A DNA stretch of 64,000 nucleotides from Myxococcales bacterium (GTDB taxonomy: Bacteria > Myxococcota_A > Polyangia > Polyangiales > Polyangiaceae). A model generated the notes under the pieces. The model was not told the origin of the DNA, searched no databases, and saw nothing but the letters and a program-made list of their open reading frames with translations. This document shows, in pieces, positions 31,094 to 39,670 of the stretch (positions are counted from its first letter, which is position 1; each line of letters starts with the position of its first letter). The position numbers and the translations under genes are program-made. The stretch lies in the NCBI GenBank assembly GCA_016706225.1, contig JADJKB010000015.1, positions 62,001-126,000 of the forward strand, given 5' to 3'.

Positions 31094-32653
31094 CTGATGG
31101 TGCTTGTGCGATGCATGTGCTTCTCTCCCACCATGACCCCGGAGGACTGGGAGAAGGCTCAGGACGAGGCACTTCACGCCGCCGGCATCGAGTCGCTCGA
31201 GCGGCGCATCATGGATCTGGCCCTCGAGCGCACCGGGGCGAGCAACGGCGCCATCTTCCTCTGGGATCGCAAGGCCAAGGGGCTCAGCGTGGATTTTCAC
31301 GTGGTCGACGGTGTCGTCGTGAACCTCCCGGGGGTCGTGCTGCACGAACGGCACGACGGACGCCGAAACGGCATCGCGCTCACCTGCTACGCGCAGAATG
31401 AGCCCTACGTCTGCAACGACTCGCGCAAGGACCCCAACTACGCCACCTACTTTCAGGACGTGCTCTCCATCCTGGCCGTCCCGATCCCCTACCAAGACAA
31501 ACCCATCGGGGTCATCACTCTATCGTCGAAGCAGGTTGGGGCGTTCAAGGACGAGCACGTCGACGAGCTCCGCGGCCTGGCGGGGGCGTCCGCCAAGTTC
31601 CTGCGCCGCGCGCAGCTCTACCGGGCGACACGCGACGGATCTGGCCGGCCGTTCTTGATCAAGGGACTGTCGCCAGAGTGGCTGACGGTGGAGCGGCAGA
31701 TCGAGCAGGTGTCTCCGACCAACGCGCCGGTCCTGATCCACGGTGAGAGCGGGACGGGCAAGGAGCTGACCGCCGCCGCCATCCACTTCAACAGCAAGCG
31801 CGCGAGCGCGCCGTTCGTCGCAGTGAACTGCGCCGCCATTCCGGAGACGTTGCTCGAGAGTGTTTTGTTCGGGCACGTGCGCGGCGCGTTCACGGGGGCG
31901 AGCGCCAACAAGGTCGGAGAGCTGGAGAAGGCAAACGGTGGCACTCTGTTCCTCGACGAGCTCGGGGAGCTCAGCATGGTGCTCCAACCGAAGCTGCTCC
32001 GGGCCATGGAGTCGGGTGAGGTCATGCCCGTCGGCAGCAACAAACCCGCAGGTCGCGTCGACGTGCGGATCGTGTGCGCGACCAACCGCGATCTGCCACG
32101 GATGGTCAGCGAAGGTCGATTTCGGGATGACCTGTACTACCGGCTCAGCGTCGTCACCCTGGAGCTCCCGCCGCTCAGAAACTACAAGGACAACCTCGAG
32201 ATCCTGTCACAGGTCTTCCTGCAGCAAGCGGCCTCGCGCCACGGCAAACCGACGCCGCGCTTGTCGCCCGCGGCGCAGCACTTGCTCCAAGCCTACGACT
32301 TTCCCGGAAACGTACGCGAGCTGAAGAACTGCATCGAGCACGCCGTGATCATGGCGGGCGTCGAGGTGCTGCCGGAGCATCTTCCGCGCTCGCTGGCGCC
32401 GGCGGGTAAACAGAAGGCGGCGCCGCGCCGTTCCGGTACTCGGCAGCAGTCACTGGCCGAGCTGCGAGAGAGCTGCCTCGCCCCGGTAGAGGAGAAGTAT
32501 CTGACCGAGCTGCTGGCGAGCTGCGCGGGCAACGTGCGGCGCGCGGCCAAGGTGGCAGGCGTCGACACCGTCACCCTGTATCGGCTCTTGAAGAAGCGCG
32601 GGCTGCGGCTCGAGCGTCGGCTGCAGGCGCAGTCGGAAGATGGCGTCTCGTAG
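31088..32653 (+). CDS. GAF-domain sigma-54-dependent transcription activator
   Basis: 521 residues from ATG 31088 (ATG 31133 is an alternative). A GAF domain occupies about 20-180 (AIFLWDRKAKGLSVDFHVV, then ILAVPIPYQDKPIGVITL). The AAA+ domain (about 200-430) has Walker A GESGTGKE, the GAFTGA loop that contacts sigma-54, Walker B GTLFLDELGEL and the R-finger region FRDDLYYRL. A Fis-type helix-turn-helix ends the protein (GNVRRAAKVAGVDTVTLYRLL). It remodels sigma-54 RNA polymerase in response to a GAF ligand. Targets are not evident. It is divergent from the HhH lipoprotein. Confidence 0.92.
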   Translation: MQLMVLVRCMCFSPTMTPEDWEKAQDEALHAAGIESLERRIMDLALERTGASNGAIFLWDRKAKGLSVDFHVVDGVVVNLPGVVLHERHDGRRNGIALTCYAQNEPYVCNDSRKDPNYATYFQDVLSILAVPIPYQDKPIGVITLSSKQVGAFKDEHVDELRGLAGASAKFLRRAQLYRATRDGSGRPFLIKGLSPEWLTVERQIEQVSPTNAPVLIHGESGTGKELTAAAIHFNSKRASAPFVAVNCAAIPETLLESVLFGHVRGAFTGASANKVGELEKANGGTLFLDELGELSMVLQPKLLRAMESGEVMPVGSNKPAGRVDVRIVCATNRDLPRMVSEGRFRDDLYYRLSVVTLELPPLRNYKDNLEILSQVFLQQAASRHGKPTPRLSPAAQHLLQAYDFPGNVRELKNCIEHAVIMAGVEVLPEHLPRSLAPAGKQKAAPRRSGTRQQSLAELRESCLAPVEEKYLTELLASCAGNVRRAAKVAGVDTVTLYRLLKKRGLRLERRLQAQSEDGVS

Positions 32654-32744
32654 CTCGGCGAGGTGGCGTGCCGTTCAACGCAGGACGACGTCGATGCGCG
32701 ACACTTCGCCGCTGCGCACGGCCTTTGCCCAGCGCGCAGGCAGC
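32561..32744 (+). repeat. Border repeat, copy 1 (activator end plus GH94 end)
   Basis: About 184 bp that recur, diverged, at 35699-35880 in the same orientation. This copy contains the last 30 codons of the sigma-54 activator and, antisense, the last 20 codons of a GH94 phosphorylase that is complete only at the other copy. The rest of the 32654-32904 intergenic stretch holds no gene. Confidence 0.85.
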
Positions 32745-32925
32745 GCACGTACGCTTTGCGCGCGATGGTGAATCAGAGCCGGACCTGGGCCGTGGCTGTC
32801 GTGCACGCGGTGCTCGCGCCGGCGTGAGTGTTTCACACCACTCCGAAATCCAGCCCCCGTTCGCCGGGAGCGAACCCGATACCGAGTGCTCTTGACGCGA
32901 GCGGGTGCTCGGACCTCAATCGCCC

Positions 32926-35460
32926 ATGACCGACCGTATGGCCGACCCGAACGAGGTGGCCGGGGACGTTCGACTCGGGCTCACCGACACGGCGTGGGCC
33001 AACGTACCTCTCGACGACACGCTCCTGGCGCCGGCCGCACAATCGGCCAAGCGCGACGCCGAGCTGCACGCGGCAGCGACGAAAGCTCCACCGGCTTTGC
33101 GCTACGTCTTGGGTGACGTGCTCGGTGTGGGCGGCATGGGTGAAGTGACCATGGCGCTTGACCGCGAAACCGGGCGGACGCTGGCGCTCAAGACTCTGCG
33201 CGTGGAGCTGGCAGCGAACGCGATGGCCGTGCGTCGCTTCGTGACTGAAGCACGAGTGACGGCGCAGCTCGAGCATCCGGCGGTCGTGCCCGTGTACGAC
33301 CTCGGCGTTCTTCCCGACAGACGACTGTACTACACGATGCGGATCGTACGTCAGCGGTCGCTGCGCTCCGTGCTGGAGCATCCTTCCGGGCGAGAAGACT
33401 GGCCGCTGGCTCGGCTCTGTACGGTGTTCATCCAGGTCTGTCGGGCCATCGCTTACGCCCACTCGCGCGGGGTGGTCCACCGCGATCTCAAGCCCGAGAA
33501 CATATTGCTCGGCGATTTCGGCGAGGTCTACGTCGCTGACTGGGGCATCGCGAAGGTACTCGGTAACGCCGAGCTCACGCCGTCGGTCGCTGCAGGCACA
33601 GCTGACAGCTCGCTGACCGCCGTGGGAGCCGCGATTGGGACCCTTGGCTACATGGCTCCCGAGCAAATCCGTGGCGAGGCCGATCTCGACGGCGCTGCGG
33701 ATGTCTTTGCGCTCGGCGTGATTCTCTACGAGCTATTGACGCGCAGCCGCCCATTCGACGGGCCGACGGCCGCTGCGATCGTGCTGGCAACCTCTCATCA
33801 AGAGCCCAGTGCGCCGCGGTTCCGAGAGCCGAGCTGCCCAGCTGAGCTGGAGGAGCTCTGTCTGTCGATGTTGGTGAAGGACCGAAAGCATCGGCTGACC
33901 GACGCAGGACGAGTCGCCGACGCCGTGGAGCTGTTCTTGGAGGGCTCGAAGGAGCGGGCACGCCGACGCGAGCAGGCGGAGAGCCTGGCGGGAGAGGCTG
34001 TCGAGCACTCGGAGCGCCACCGGAAGCTCGGCGAGGAACAAGACGTCATTCGGTCTCGCGCCCGAGACGCCCTCAAGCACATCAAGACGTGGGATCCGGT
34101 CGAAAAGAAGCGCCCGGGGTGGGCGCTCGAGGACCGAGCGCGAGAGATCGACAAAGAGGAGGCACGAGAGCTCGCGCACGCTTCGGAGCGCTTCGCGCAA
34201 GCCCTGGGATATGACCGCGAGAGCGAGCTCGTTCGGCGAAGGATGGCGGAGCTCTATTGGAATCAGGCGGATCGCTGCGAACGTCGCCGTGACGAGCCTG
34301 GTCAGATCTACTACGAGGAGCTAGTCCGCGAATACGACGACGGAACGTACGTTGCGAAGCTCACCGCGAAGGCGACGCTGAGCGTGGACAGCCACGTGCG
34401 TGGCGCCGACGTCATTGCACATCGCCTCGGGGAGCGAGATCGAATCCTGCGCCCGGACGCTGGCCAGCTCTTGGGGACGACCCCCGTCGTGGACGTCACG
34501 CTCGAGCCCGGAAGCTGGCTGCTCGTGCTGCGAAAGGCGGGCTACCGCGACGTACGCTACCCCGTGCTCGCGCGCCGCGGCGAACGCTTCGAAGCGACGG
34601 TCAATCTCTACACGGACGAGGAGATCGGCGACGGGATGGTGTACGTCCCCGGCGGGAGCTCCCTGGTAGGAGGGGACCCGGAGGCATTCGAGCCGCTCCC
34701 ACGACAGATGGTAGAGGTCCCGGATTTCGCGATCGGGCGCTTCCAGGTCACGTTCGCCGAGTATCTGGAGTTCGTCGCAGACCTGGAGCTTCGGGATGAA
34801 GCATGGGCAATGAAGCGGCTGCCACGGGCGATGGACACCGGGGAGGGAGCTTTCGCCGAGCGCGACTCCGAAGGCCGCTGGGTGCCCCGTTGGGACATCC
34901 TGGTGGAAGGCGAGAAAGCCAGGGAGCTGTGCCGCCGCGAGGAGGCAGGGAGCGTCCCGGTGTGCTGCGTGGACTGGTTCGACGCCGTCGCGTTTTGTCG
35001 CTGGCGGAGCGAGCGCGAGGGGCGGACCGTTCGTTTGCCGACCGAGCTCGAGTGGGAGAAGGCAGCGCGCGGCGTCGATGGTCGATGGTTCCCGTGGGGC
35101 GACCGTTTCGACCCGTCGTTTTCCAAGATGCGCGAGTCGCGGCCGGGCTTCGGGCAGCCGGAGCCCGTTGGGACGTTCCCGACGGATGAGAGCCCGTACG
35201 GCGTGAGGGATCTCGCCGGCGGAATGCGCACGTGGGTCGGCGACCTGGTCGGCGAGCTCACGGCGGAGCGGGCCTTGCTCGAGCCCGAGCCCTTGCCAGG
35301 GCAGCCCTTCGACCAGAACCAAATGCGCCTGTCCCGCAACGGAGCTTGGAACAATCTGCCGAACTGGTGTCGCTCCGCGTCGCGCCTGCGACACGTCGCG
35401 GGCAGCCGTTTGACCGGTCTCGGCATGCGAGTCGCTAGGACGCTGTCTCCCCGCTCATGA
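32926..35460 (+). CDS. Ser/Thr protein kinase fused to an FGE/sulfatase-modifying-like domain
   Basis: 844 residues from ATG 32926. The kinase domain (about 60-325) has the G-loop GVGGMGEV, Lys in LALKTL, the catalytic HRDLKPEN and GYMAPEQ. The metal-binding motif is DWG instead of DFG. A charged helical linker with coiled-coil character (340-460) leads to a PEGA-like stretch. The FGE-sulfatase-type domain (about 560-840) has MVYVPGGSSLVGG, LPTELEWEKAARG, FPWGD and SRNGAWNN. It probably senses or signals at the cytoplasm, with the FGE-like part as a regulatory or binding module. It lies between two diverged copies of neighbouring gene ends, suggesting insertion. Confidence 0.9.
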   Translation: MTDRMADPNEVAGDVRLGLTDTAWANVPLDDTLLAPAAQSAKRDAELHAAATKAPPALRYVLGDVLGVGGMGEVTMALDRETGRTLALKTLRVELAANAMAVRRFVTEARVTAQLEHPAVVPVYDLGVLPDRRLYYTMRIVRQRSLRSVLEHPSGREDWPLARLCTVFIQVCRAIAYAHSRGVVHRDLKPENILLGDFGEVYVADWGIAKVLGNAELTPSVAAGTADSSLTAVGAAIGTLGYMAPEQIRGEADLDGAADVFALGVILYELLTRSRPFDGPTAAAIVLATSHQEPSAPRFREPSCPAELEELCLSMLVKDRKHRLTDAGRVADAVELFLEGSKERARRREQAESLAGEAVEHSERHRKLGEEQDVIRSRARDALKHIKTWDPVEKKRPGWALEDRAREIDKEEARELAHASERFAQALGYDRESELVRRRMAELYWNQADRCERRRDEPGQIYYEELVREYDDGTYVAKLTAKATLSVDSHVRGADVIAHRLGERDRILRPDAGQLLGTTPVVDVTLEPGSWLLVLRKAGYRDVRYPVLARRGERFEATVNLYTDEEIGDGMVYVPGGSSLVGGDPEAFEPLPRQMVEVPDFAIGRFQVTFAEYLEFVADLELRDEAWAMKRLPRAMDTGEGAFAERDSEGRWVPRWDILVEGEKARELCRREEAGSVPVCCVDWFDAVAFCRWRSEREGRTVRLPTELEWEKAARGVDGRWFPWGDRFDPSFSKMRESRPGFGQPEPVGTFPTDESPYGVRDLAGGMRTWVGDLVGELTAERALLEPEPLPGQPFDQNQMRLSRNGAWNNLPNWCRSASRLRHVAGSRLTGLGMRVARTLSPRS

Positions 35461-35698
35461 TCGCGCGCGTCATGGTGGGGCGTCGTAGCCCCACGACTCC
35501 GGGGTCGAGACGCGCCTGGCCGCGTTGGCTGTCGGGCCTGAACACCGGAACTTCGCTCACGTCGGCCAGCTTCGCAGCTGACGCCAGGGCCTGCGGGGCG
35601 CTCAGCGTCTTCGACCCCGGATGCGGGAAGAGCCAGGGTTTGTGCCAGCCGGCAATTGCGCCCTGGGCCGCTTCGTTCGAGTAGCGAAGCCAGGCGAC
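35461..35698 (+). other. Gene-free stretch after the kinase gene
   Basis: No gene is seen between the kinase stop and the second border repeat. Together with that repeat, up to the GH94 stop, the gene-free length is about 350 bases. Confidence 0.6.
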
Positions 35699-35880
35699 GT
35701 CGACACGGTCACCCTGTATCGGCTCCTCGACAAGCGCGGGCTGCGCCTCGAGCGTCGGCTGCAAGCGCAGTCTGAAGATGTAGCGCTTAGCTCGGCGAGG
35801 TGGCGTGCCGTTCAACGAAGGACGACGTCGATGCGCGACACTTCGCCGCTGCGCACGGCCTTTGCCCAGCGCGCGGGGAG
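35699..35880 (+). repeat. Border repeat, copy 2 (activator remnant plus GH94 end)
   Basis: This matches 32561-32744. Here the activator part is a dead remnant, starting in mid-HTH (VDTVTLYRLLDKRGLRLERR) with no upstream frame. The antisense part is the genuine C-terminus of the GH94 gene. Differences are scattered, so this is an old duplication and not an assembly artefact. Confidence 0.85.
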
Positions 35881-38800
35881 CGACTTGCCCGCCACCCGAA
35901 CGGACTTCCCGCTGCGGAGCGTGAGGGCGTAGGACCGCGGGCGAGCCGCGCCGACGCCGAACGTGTCTTTCGCGTTCTTGTTCTCGTACACGACCAGCGT
36001 GTGCCCCAGCAGCTTGTAGGCGAAGATGCCGGCGCCGAACCCGAGCGTGGTCCAGCCCTCGCGGGCATCGAAGTATTCGCGTCGCTCCGGCTCTTTGGTG
36101 AACAACCACCCGGGGAGCCGGGGCTCCAGACACAGCTCGAGCTTGCCCTGACGGTCGAGGCGGAAGGGATGTTCGCCTGCGACCGCCAGCATCCAGATGT
36201 GCAGGTACTCGCAGGTGATGCCGGACAAGCGCGGCTGAAAGGCCCGACCGTGGAGCTGGGGATCCGCGAAGGCGCTCGAGACGATGAACGACGCGCCTTC
36301 CAGCGTACTGCGACCGTAGACCGCCGGGTCCATGAACGGAACCAACGCGCGCTTGGCGTCGTGCCAGAACTCTTCGCACAGCCCGGCCCGCAGCACCTCG
36401 AGCAGGTATTTGTATTCCATGTGCAGGTAGATCGACTCGTTCTCGATGAACCCCCGCGGATACGCACCGACCGCGCGCCCGAGCTCCGGCGACTCGCCTC
36501 GCATGTTCTCGCAGCTCTTGTACATCTGCAGCTTCCGGTCGAAGAGCGGCGAGCGCAGGACGGCGTCGTAGACCGCCTTCGCCTCGTGACGCCGGTGTTT
36601 CATCCAGTGCACCGGTCCCTCGAGGAAGAGCTTGACCGGACGCTGTGAGAAAGCGCGCGGACGAACCGTGGCCAGGCCGAGCTCGTTCTGCTCGCCGGTG
36701 GGCTCGCTGTCGGTCACGTCGTTGACGAAATAGGTGTAAGGAACGCCCGTCTTCGACACGAGTTGCTGGCGGTTCTTGCCCACGAACGCGCGCTCGATCA
36801 GCGCGGCCCCGGCCGCGAGGAAGCCGATGAGCTCCGCCAGCGGCAACTTCGTCTCGGCGCCCGACACACCGAACAGCGTGCGCTCGCGGTACGCTTCCTT
36901 CAGGCCGTTCGCGGTGTCCCAGTACACGAAGCCTGCGCGGGGCGAGCGGGAGGTCGCCCGGGTCTTCATCGCGGGCAGGAGCGCCCGCATCAGCTCCGCC
37001 AGTTCTTCGAACACGAGCACGGAGCGCGCCCGTCCGCGGCTGAGCTTCTTCAGCTCCACGAGCAGGAGCTCGATGGTGCGCGCGAGCTCGAGCAGCTCCG
37101 AGGAGCCGGAACCGAACAACCCCGGAAGGCCGTTCATGGAATCGTTCCAGCCGGGCTTGCCGGCCTCCATCTCGATGCCGGAGCCTTCGGGATCCAACGT
37201 GGCGAGGCGATTGACGACGATGGTGAGGAGCTTCACCAGGAGCGTCGTGCGGTAGATCTCGCCTGCGCCGTACTCGGTACGCACGCTGTGGCGGTGATTC
37301 GGCCGTGCGTTGATGCGCCGTGCCTTCTCCGGGTGCCGGTAGACCGCCCCGTACGAGCGAATGCGGCCGCCGGCGTCGGCGGCGCGCTCGTGGCGCGGGC
37401 GTACGACGTCCGGGTCGTCGAAGAAGACGTAGTCGCTTCGCCCGAGGAACAACTCGGCTGCCCGATCCGGATGGACCATCAAGAGGACCTCGAGCAGGTC
37501 GACGTTGTAGTGCCAGTGGTCGACCCAGAACCCCTCGTGCAGGCCGCCGATCTCGTTCTCCTCACAGAACGACAGCGCCTCTTCCAGACCTGCCATGCGG
37601 CGTTCGGGCTCGAGGCCGGTCAGGTCCTCCAATCGCATCACCAGCTCACCGGGTGAAAAACCCGCACGCATCCAGTCGAGCAGGTCCTTTCGGGCGCGAG
37701 CGTCGGCGACGTGGCGTTCTGCCCAGGCCTTTGCCGGCTCGTCGTCGACGACTCGGTAGGTCAGGCCCAGAACCTCGAGCGGGTTGTAGCCGTCGAGCTG
37801 AACGAGGTTGAGAAACGTGCGCAGGTTCGAGTCATAGGTGTCCGGAAAGAACCAGGCGTCGGTGCGTCGGTTCTGCAACACGCTGCGGTAGTGCCCAGTG
37901 CCCTGGGAGAGGTACGTCGGCTCGAGCACGAAGTGGTGATAGTCGCGCTCGAGGTCGCCGTTCTGACGCGAGTAGACGTAGAGCACGCTGTCACTGCCCC
38001 GAGTCCTCAGCGAGACTGGGACTCCACCGCGCACCACGTTGTCCAGAAAATCTTGGCGCGAATAGGCGTCGAGCTCCCGAGACGACGACACCGTGAAGGC
38101 ATTGTCGGCGATCTCGTCGCTGATGCGGCGGTTCTCCTCGCGCTTCTGCTCCAGGAAGCTGGGGTGCCGCGCTCGAGTATTGAGCGCGTCCAGATCGCGA
38201 TCCCGTGGCGCAAATCCGAAGATCGAGGACGCCGAGAATTCCTCTCCGGGCCCGAGCGCCACGGACTCGGTCCACATCGCCGCCGGGGTCTTGTTCTCCC
38301 ACATCTGAGTGGCGCGCCCGAGCCCCCGGGCGCCGCCCGACGCAAACCGCACCGGTGTCTGGTAGTCGAACGGCTCCCCGAAGACGGCCTCCGGGTCGAC
38401 GATCAAACCCCGCGCGCTGTCCCGCCCGACGCGCAGGTAGAAGTGTCCGCCTTCGATGCTGCCCACTCGTTCGCTGTCGTCCGCGGTTTGTTTGAGGCGA
38501 TAGACCGCGATGCCGTCGCGCTCGAAGGCGCCCATCATCGCCTCGATGTGACGGGGGATGCCCTTGATGCGCTTTTGATCGAGACCGTAGGGCAACAGGC
38601 GCGGCATCCCGTCGAGCCAGTCCAGGCTGACCTCTCGCTTCTTCAGGTTGCGGATCCGGAGCACGCGCACGAGCCCGGCGACGCGCACGTTGGGCAGACC
38701 GAAGTACGTGACCTCGATCTCCAAGCCGAGTCCCCGGTTCGTCTCGAGCAGCGAGATTTCGGCGGGGCGGATGCGCAGGGTTTGTTCGACTGCGGGATCG

Positions 38801-39099
38801 TCGGTGCGCTGAAAGGGCTCGACGACTCGTTTGTCGCCGACGCGCAGGAAGGTACGAAACCCTTCGCGGTCGATGCGCATGCAGGCTTGATTGAACGACT
38901 GGAACTCGAGGATCTGCCCGTCCTTGTCGCGCACGCCGAACGTCGCCACGCACTGGCCGCGGTTGACCGTGTAACACCAGACCGGGATCCCCCATTTGCC
39001 GGCGATCCCCGGCAGAAAGCTGGAGAACGGCGGGGCCTGGTTGTAGCCCTCGACCACGAAATCCATGGCCGGATCGAGATAACTCCGAGTGCCCCGCAT
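35812..39099 (-). CDS. GH94-type glycoside phosphorylase (1,2-beta-oligoglucan phosphorylase-like)
   Basis: 1095 residues, cytosolic, no signal peptide. The N-terminal beta-sandwich carries FGVRDKDGQILEFQSFNQA. A linker helix region precedes the (alpha/alpha)6 barrel, with ARPNHRHSVRTEYGAGEIYR and the KPGWNDSMNGLPGLFGS motif. The Asp in that motif fits the general acid of GH94. The length, about 1090, and this motif match the 1,2-beta-oligoglucan phosphorylase group better than cellobiose phosphorylases (about 800). It would release glucose 1-phosphate from beta-glucosides with inorganic phosphate. The specificity assignment is from memory. The gene is convergent with the kinase-FGE gene. Confidence 0.75.
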   Translation of the reverse strand: MRGTRSYLDPAMDFVVEGYNQAPPFSSFLPGIAGKWGIPVWCYTVNRGQCVATFGVRDKDGQILEFQSFNQACMRIDREGFRTFLRVGDKRVVEPFQRTDDPAVEQTLRIRPAEISLLETNRGLGLEIEVTYFGLPNVRVAGLVRVLRIRNLKKREVSLDWLDGMPRLLPYGLDQKRIKGIPRHIEAMMGAFERDGIAVYRLKQTADDSERVGSIEGGHFYLRVGRDSARGLIVDPEAVFGEPFDYQTPVRFASGGARGLGRATQMWENKTPAAMWTESVALGPGEEFSASSIFGFAPRDRDLDALNTRARHPSFLEQKREENRRISDEIADNAFTVSSSRELDAYSRQDFLDNVVRGGVPVSLRTRGSDSVLYVYSRQNGDLERDYHHFVLEPTYLSQGTGHYRSVLQNRRTDAWFFPDTYDSNLRTFLNLVQLDGYNPLEVLGLTYRVVDDEPAKAWAERHVADARARKDLLDWMRAGFSPGELVMRLEDLTGLEPERRMAGLEEALSFCEENEIGGLHEGFWVDHWHYNVDLLEVLLMVHPDRAAELFLGRSDYVFFDDPDVVRPRHERAADAGGRIRSYGAVYRHPEKARRINARPNHRHSVRTEYGAGEIYRTTLLVKLLTIVVNRLATLDPEGSGIEMEAGKPGWNDSMNGLPGLFGSGSSELLELARTIELLLVELKKLSRGRARSVLVFEELAELMRALLPAMKTRATSRSPRAGFVYWDTANGLKEAYRERTLFGVSGAETKLPLAELIGFLAAGAALIERAFVGKNRQQLVSKTGVPYTYFVNDVTDSEPTGEQNELGLATVRPRAFSQRPVKLFLEGPVHWMKHRRHEAKAVYDAVLRSPLFDRKLQMYKSCENMRGESPELGRAVGAYPRGFIENESIYLHMEYKYLLEVLRAGLCEEFWHDAKRALVPFMDPAVYGRSTLEGASFIVSSAFADPQLHGRAFQPRLSGITCEYLHIWMLAVAGEHPFRLDRQGKLELCLEPRLPGWLFTKEPERREYFDAREGWTTLGFGAGIFAYKLLGHTLVVYENKNAKDTFGVGAARPRSYALTLRSGKSVRVAGKSLPARWAKAVRSGEVSRIDVVLR

Positions 39100-39185
39100 G
39101 ACGCGGTTCTAACGCGCCGGGCCCAGGAAGTGGCCGAGGTTTTTGTCGCTGCCGCGGCGCGCGCGGGGAAATGGGCGCTCAGCGC

Positions 39186-39440
39186 CTATTTCTTGGTCAG
39201 CTTGAAACCCGCGACGCCGATCGCAGTCCCGTCCTTCAGCCCCGCGAGGAAACTGGTGAACACGCTGACGGAACCGGCTTAGCCGACGTTGAGACTGCCC
39301 AGGCCGCTCGAATAGAGCACCGAGTAGACGTTGCTCCCCGCCACGTAGGTGCACGCCGCCGTAGCATCACCAGCGGTGAAGTCGTACACGCCGCCGCCTT
39401 TCTTGGTGTTCTTGAAGGTCACCGACGAAGTGCCAGCGGC
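39186..39440 (-). pseudogene. C-terminal remnant of a secreted protein with an in-frame stop
   Basis: A minus-strand frame reads GTSSVTFKNTKKGGGVYDF, then AACTYVAGSNVYSVLYSSGL. It meets a TAA at 39279-39281 and continues in the same frame (VSVFTSFLAGLKDGTAIGVAG) to a TAG at 39186. The texture is that of a secreted, beta-rich domain end. No start or signal remains upstream, so this is the tail of a lost gene. The rest of the 39100-39670 gap shows no gene. Confidence 0.5.
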
Positions 39441-39670
39441 TTCGTTCCAGCGTCGCCGGACGAACCCCCGAGGCCGGCATCGCCGACGCTGCCTCCGCGG
39501 CCCGCTGCCCCTGCACGGGGACCTCGCTGCAAGATCGGCCGGAGCTGCGATTGCGGTCCGAGTTTCAGAGGTGTCGTTGCCGGCGCAACGAGCGAGGCGC
39601 AAGGCGCGAATTCCCGCCCGCAGAATCGGTTGGACGGGCACGCCCGAATGGCCCATAGCTGAGGCGGTCG

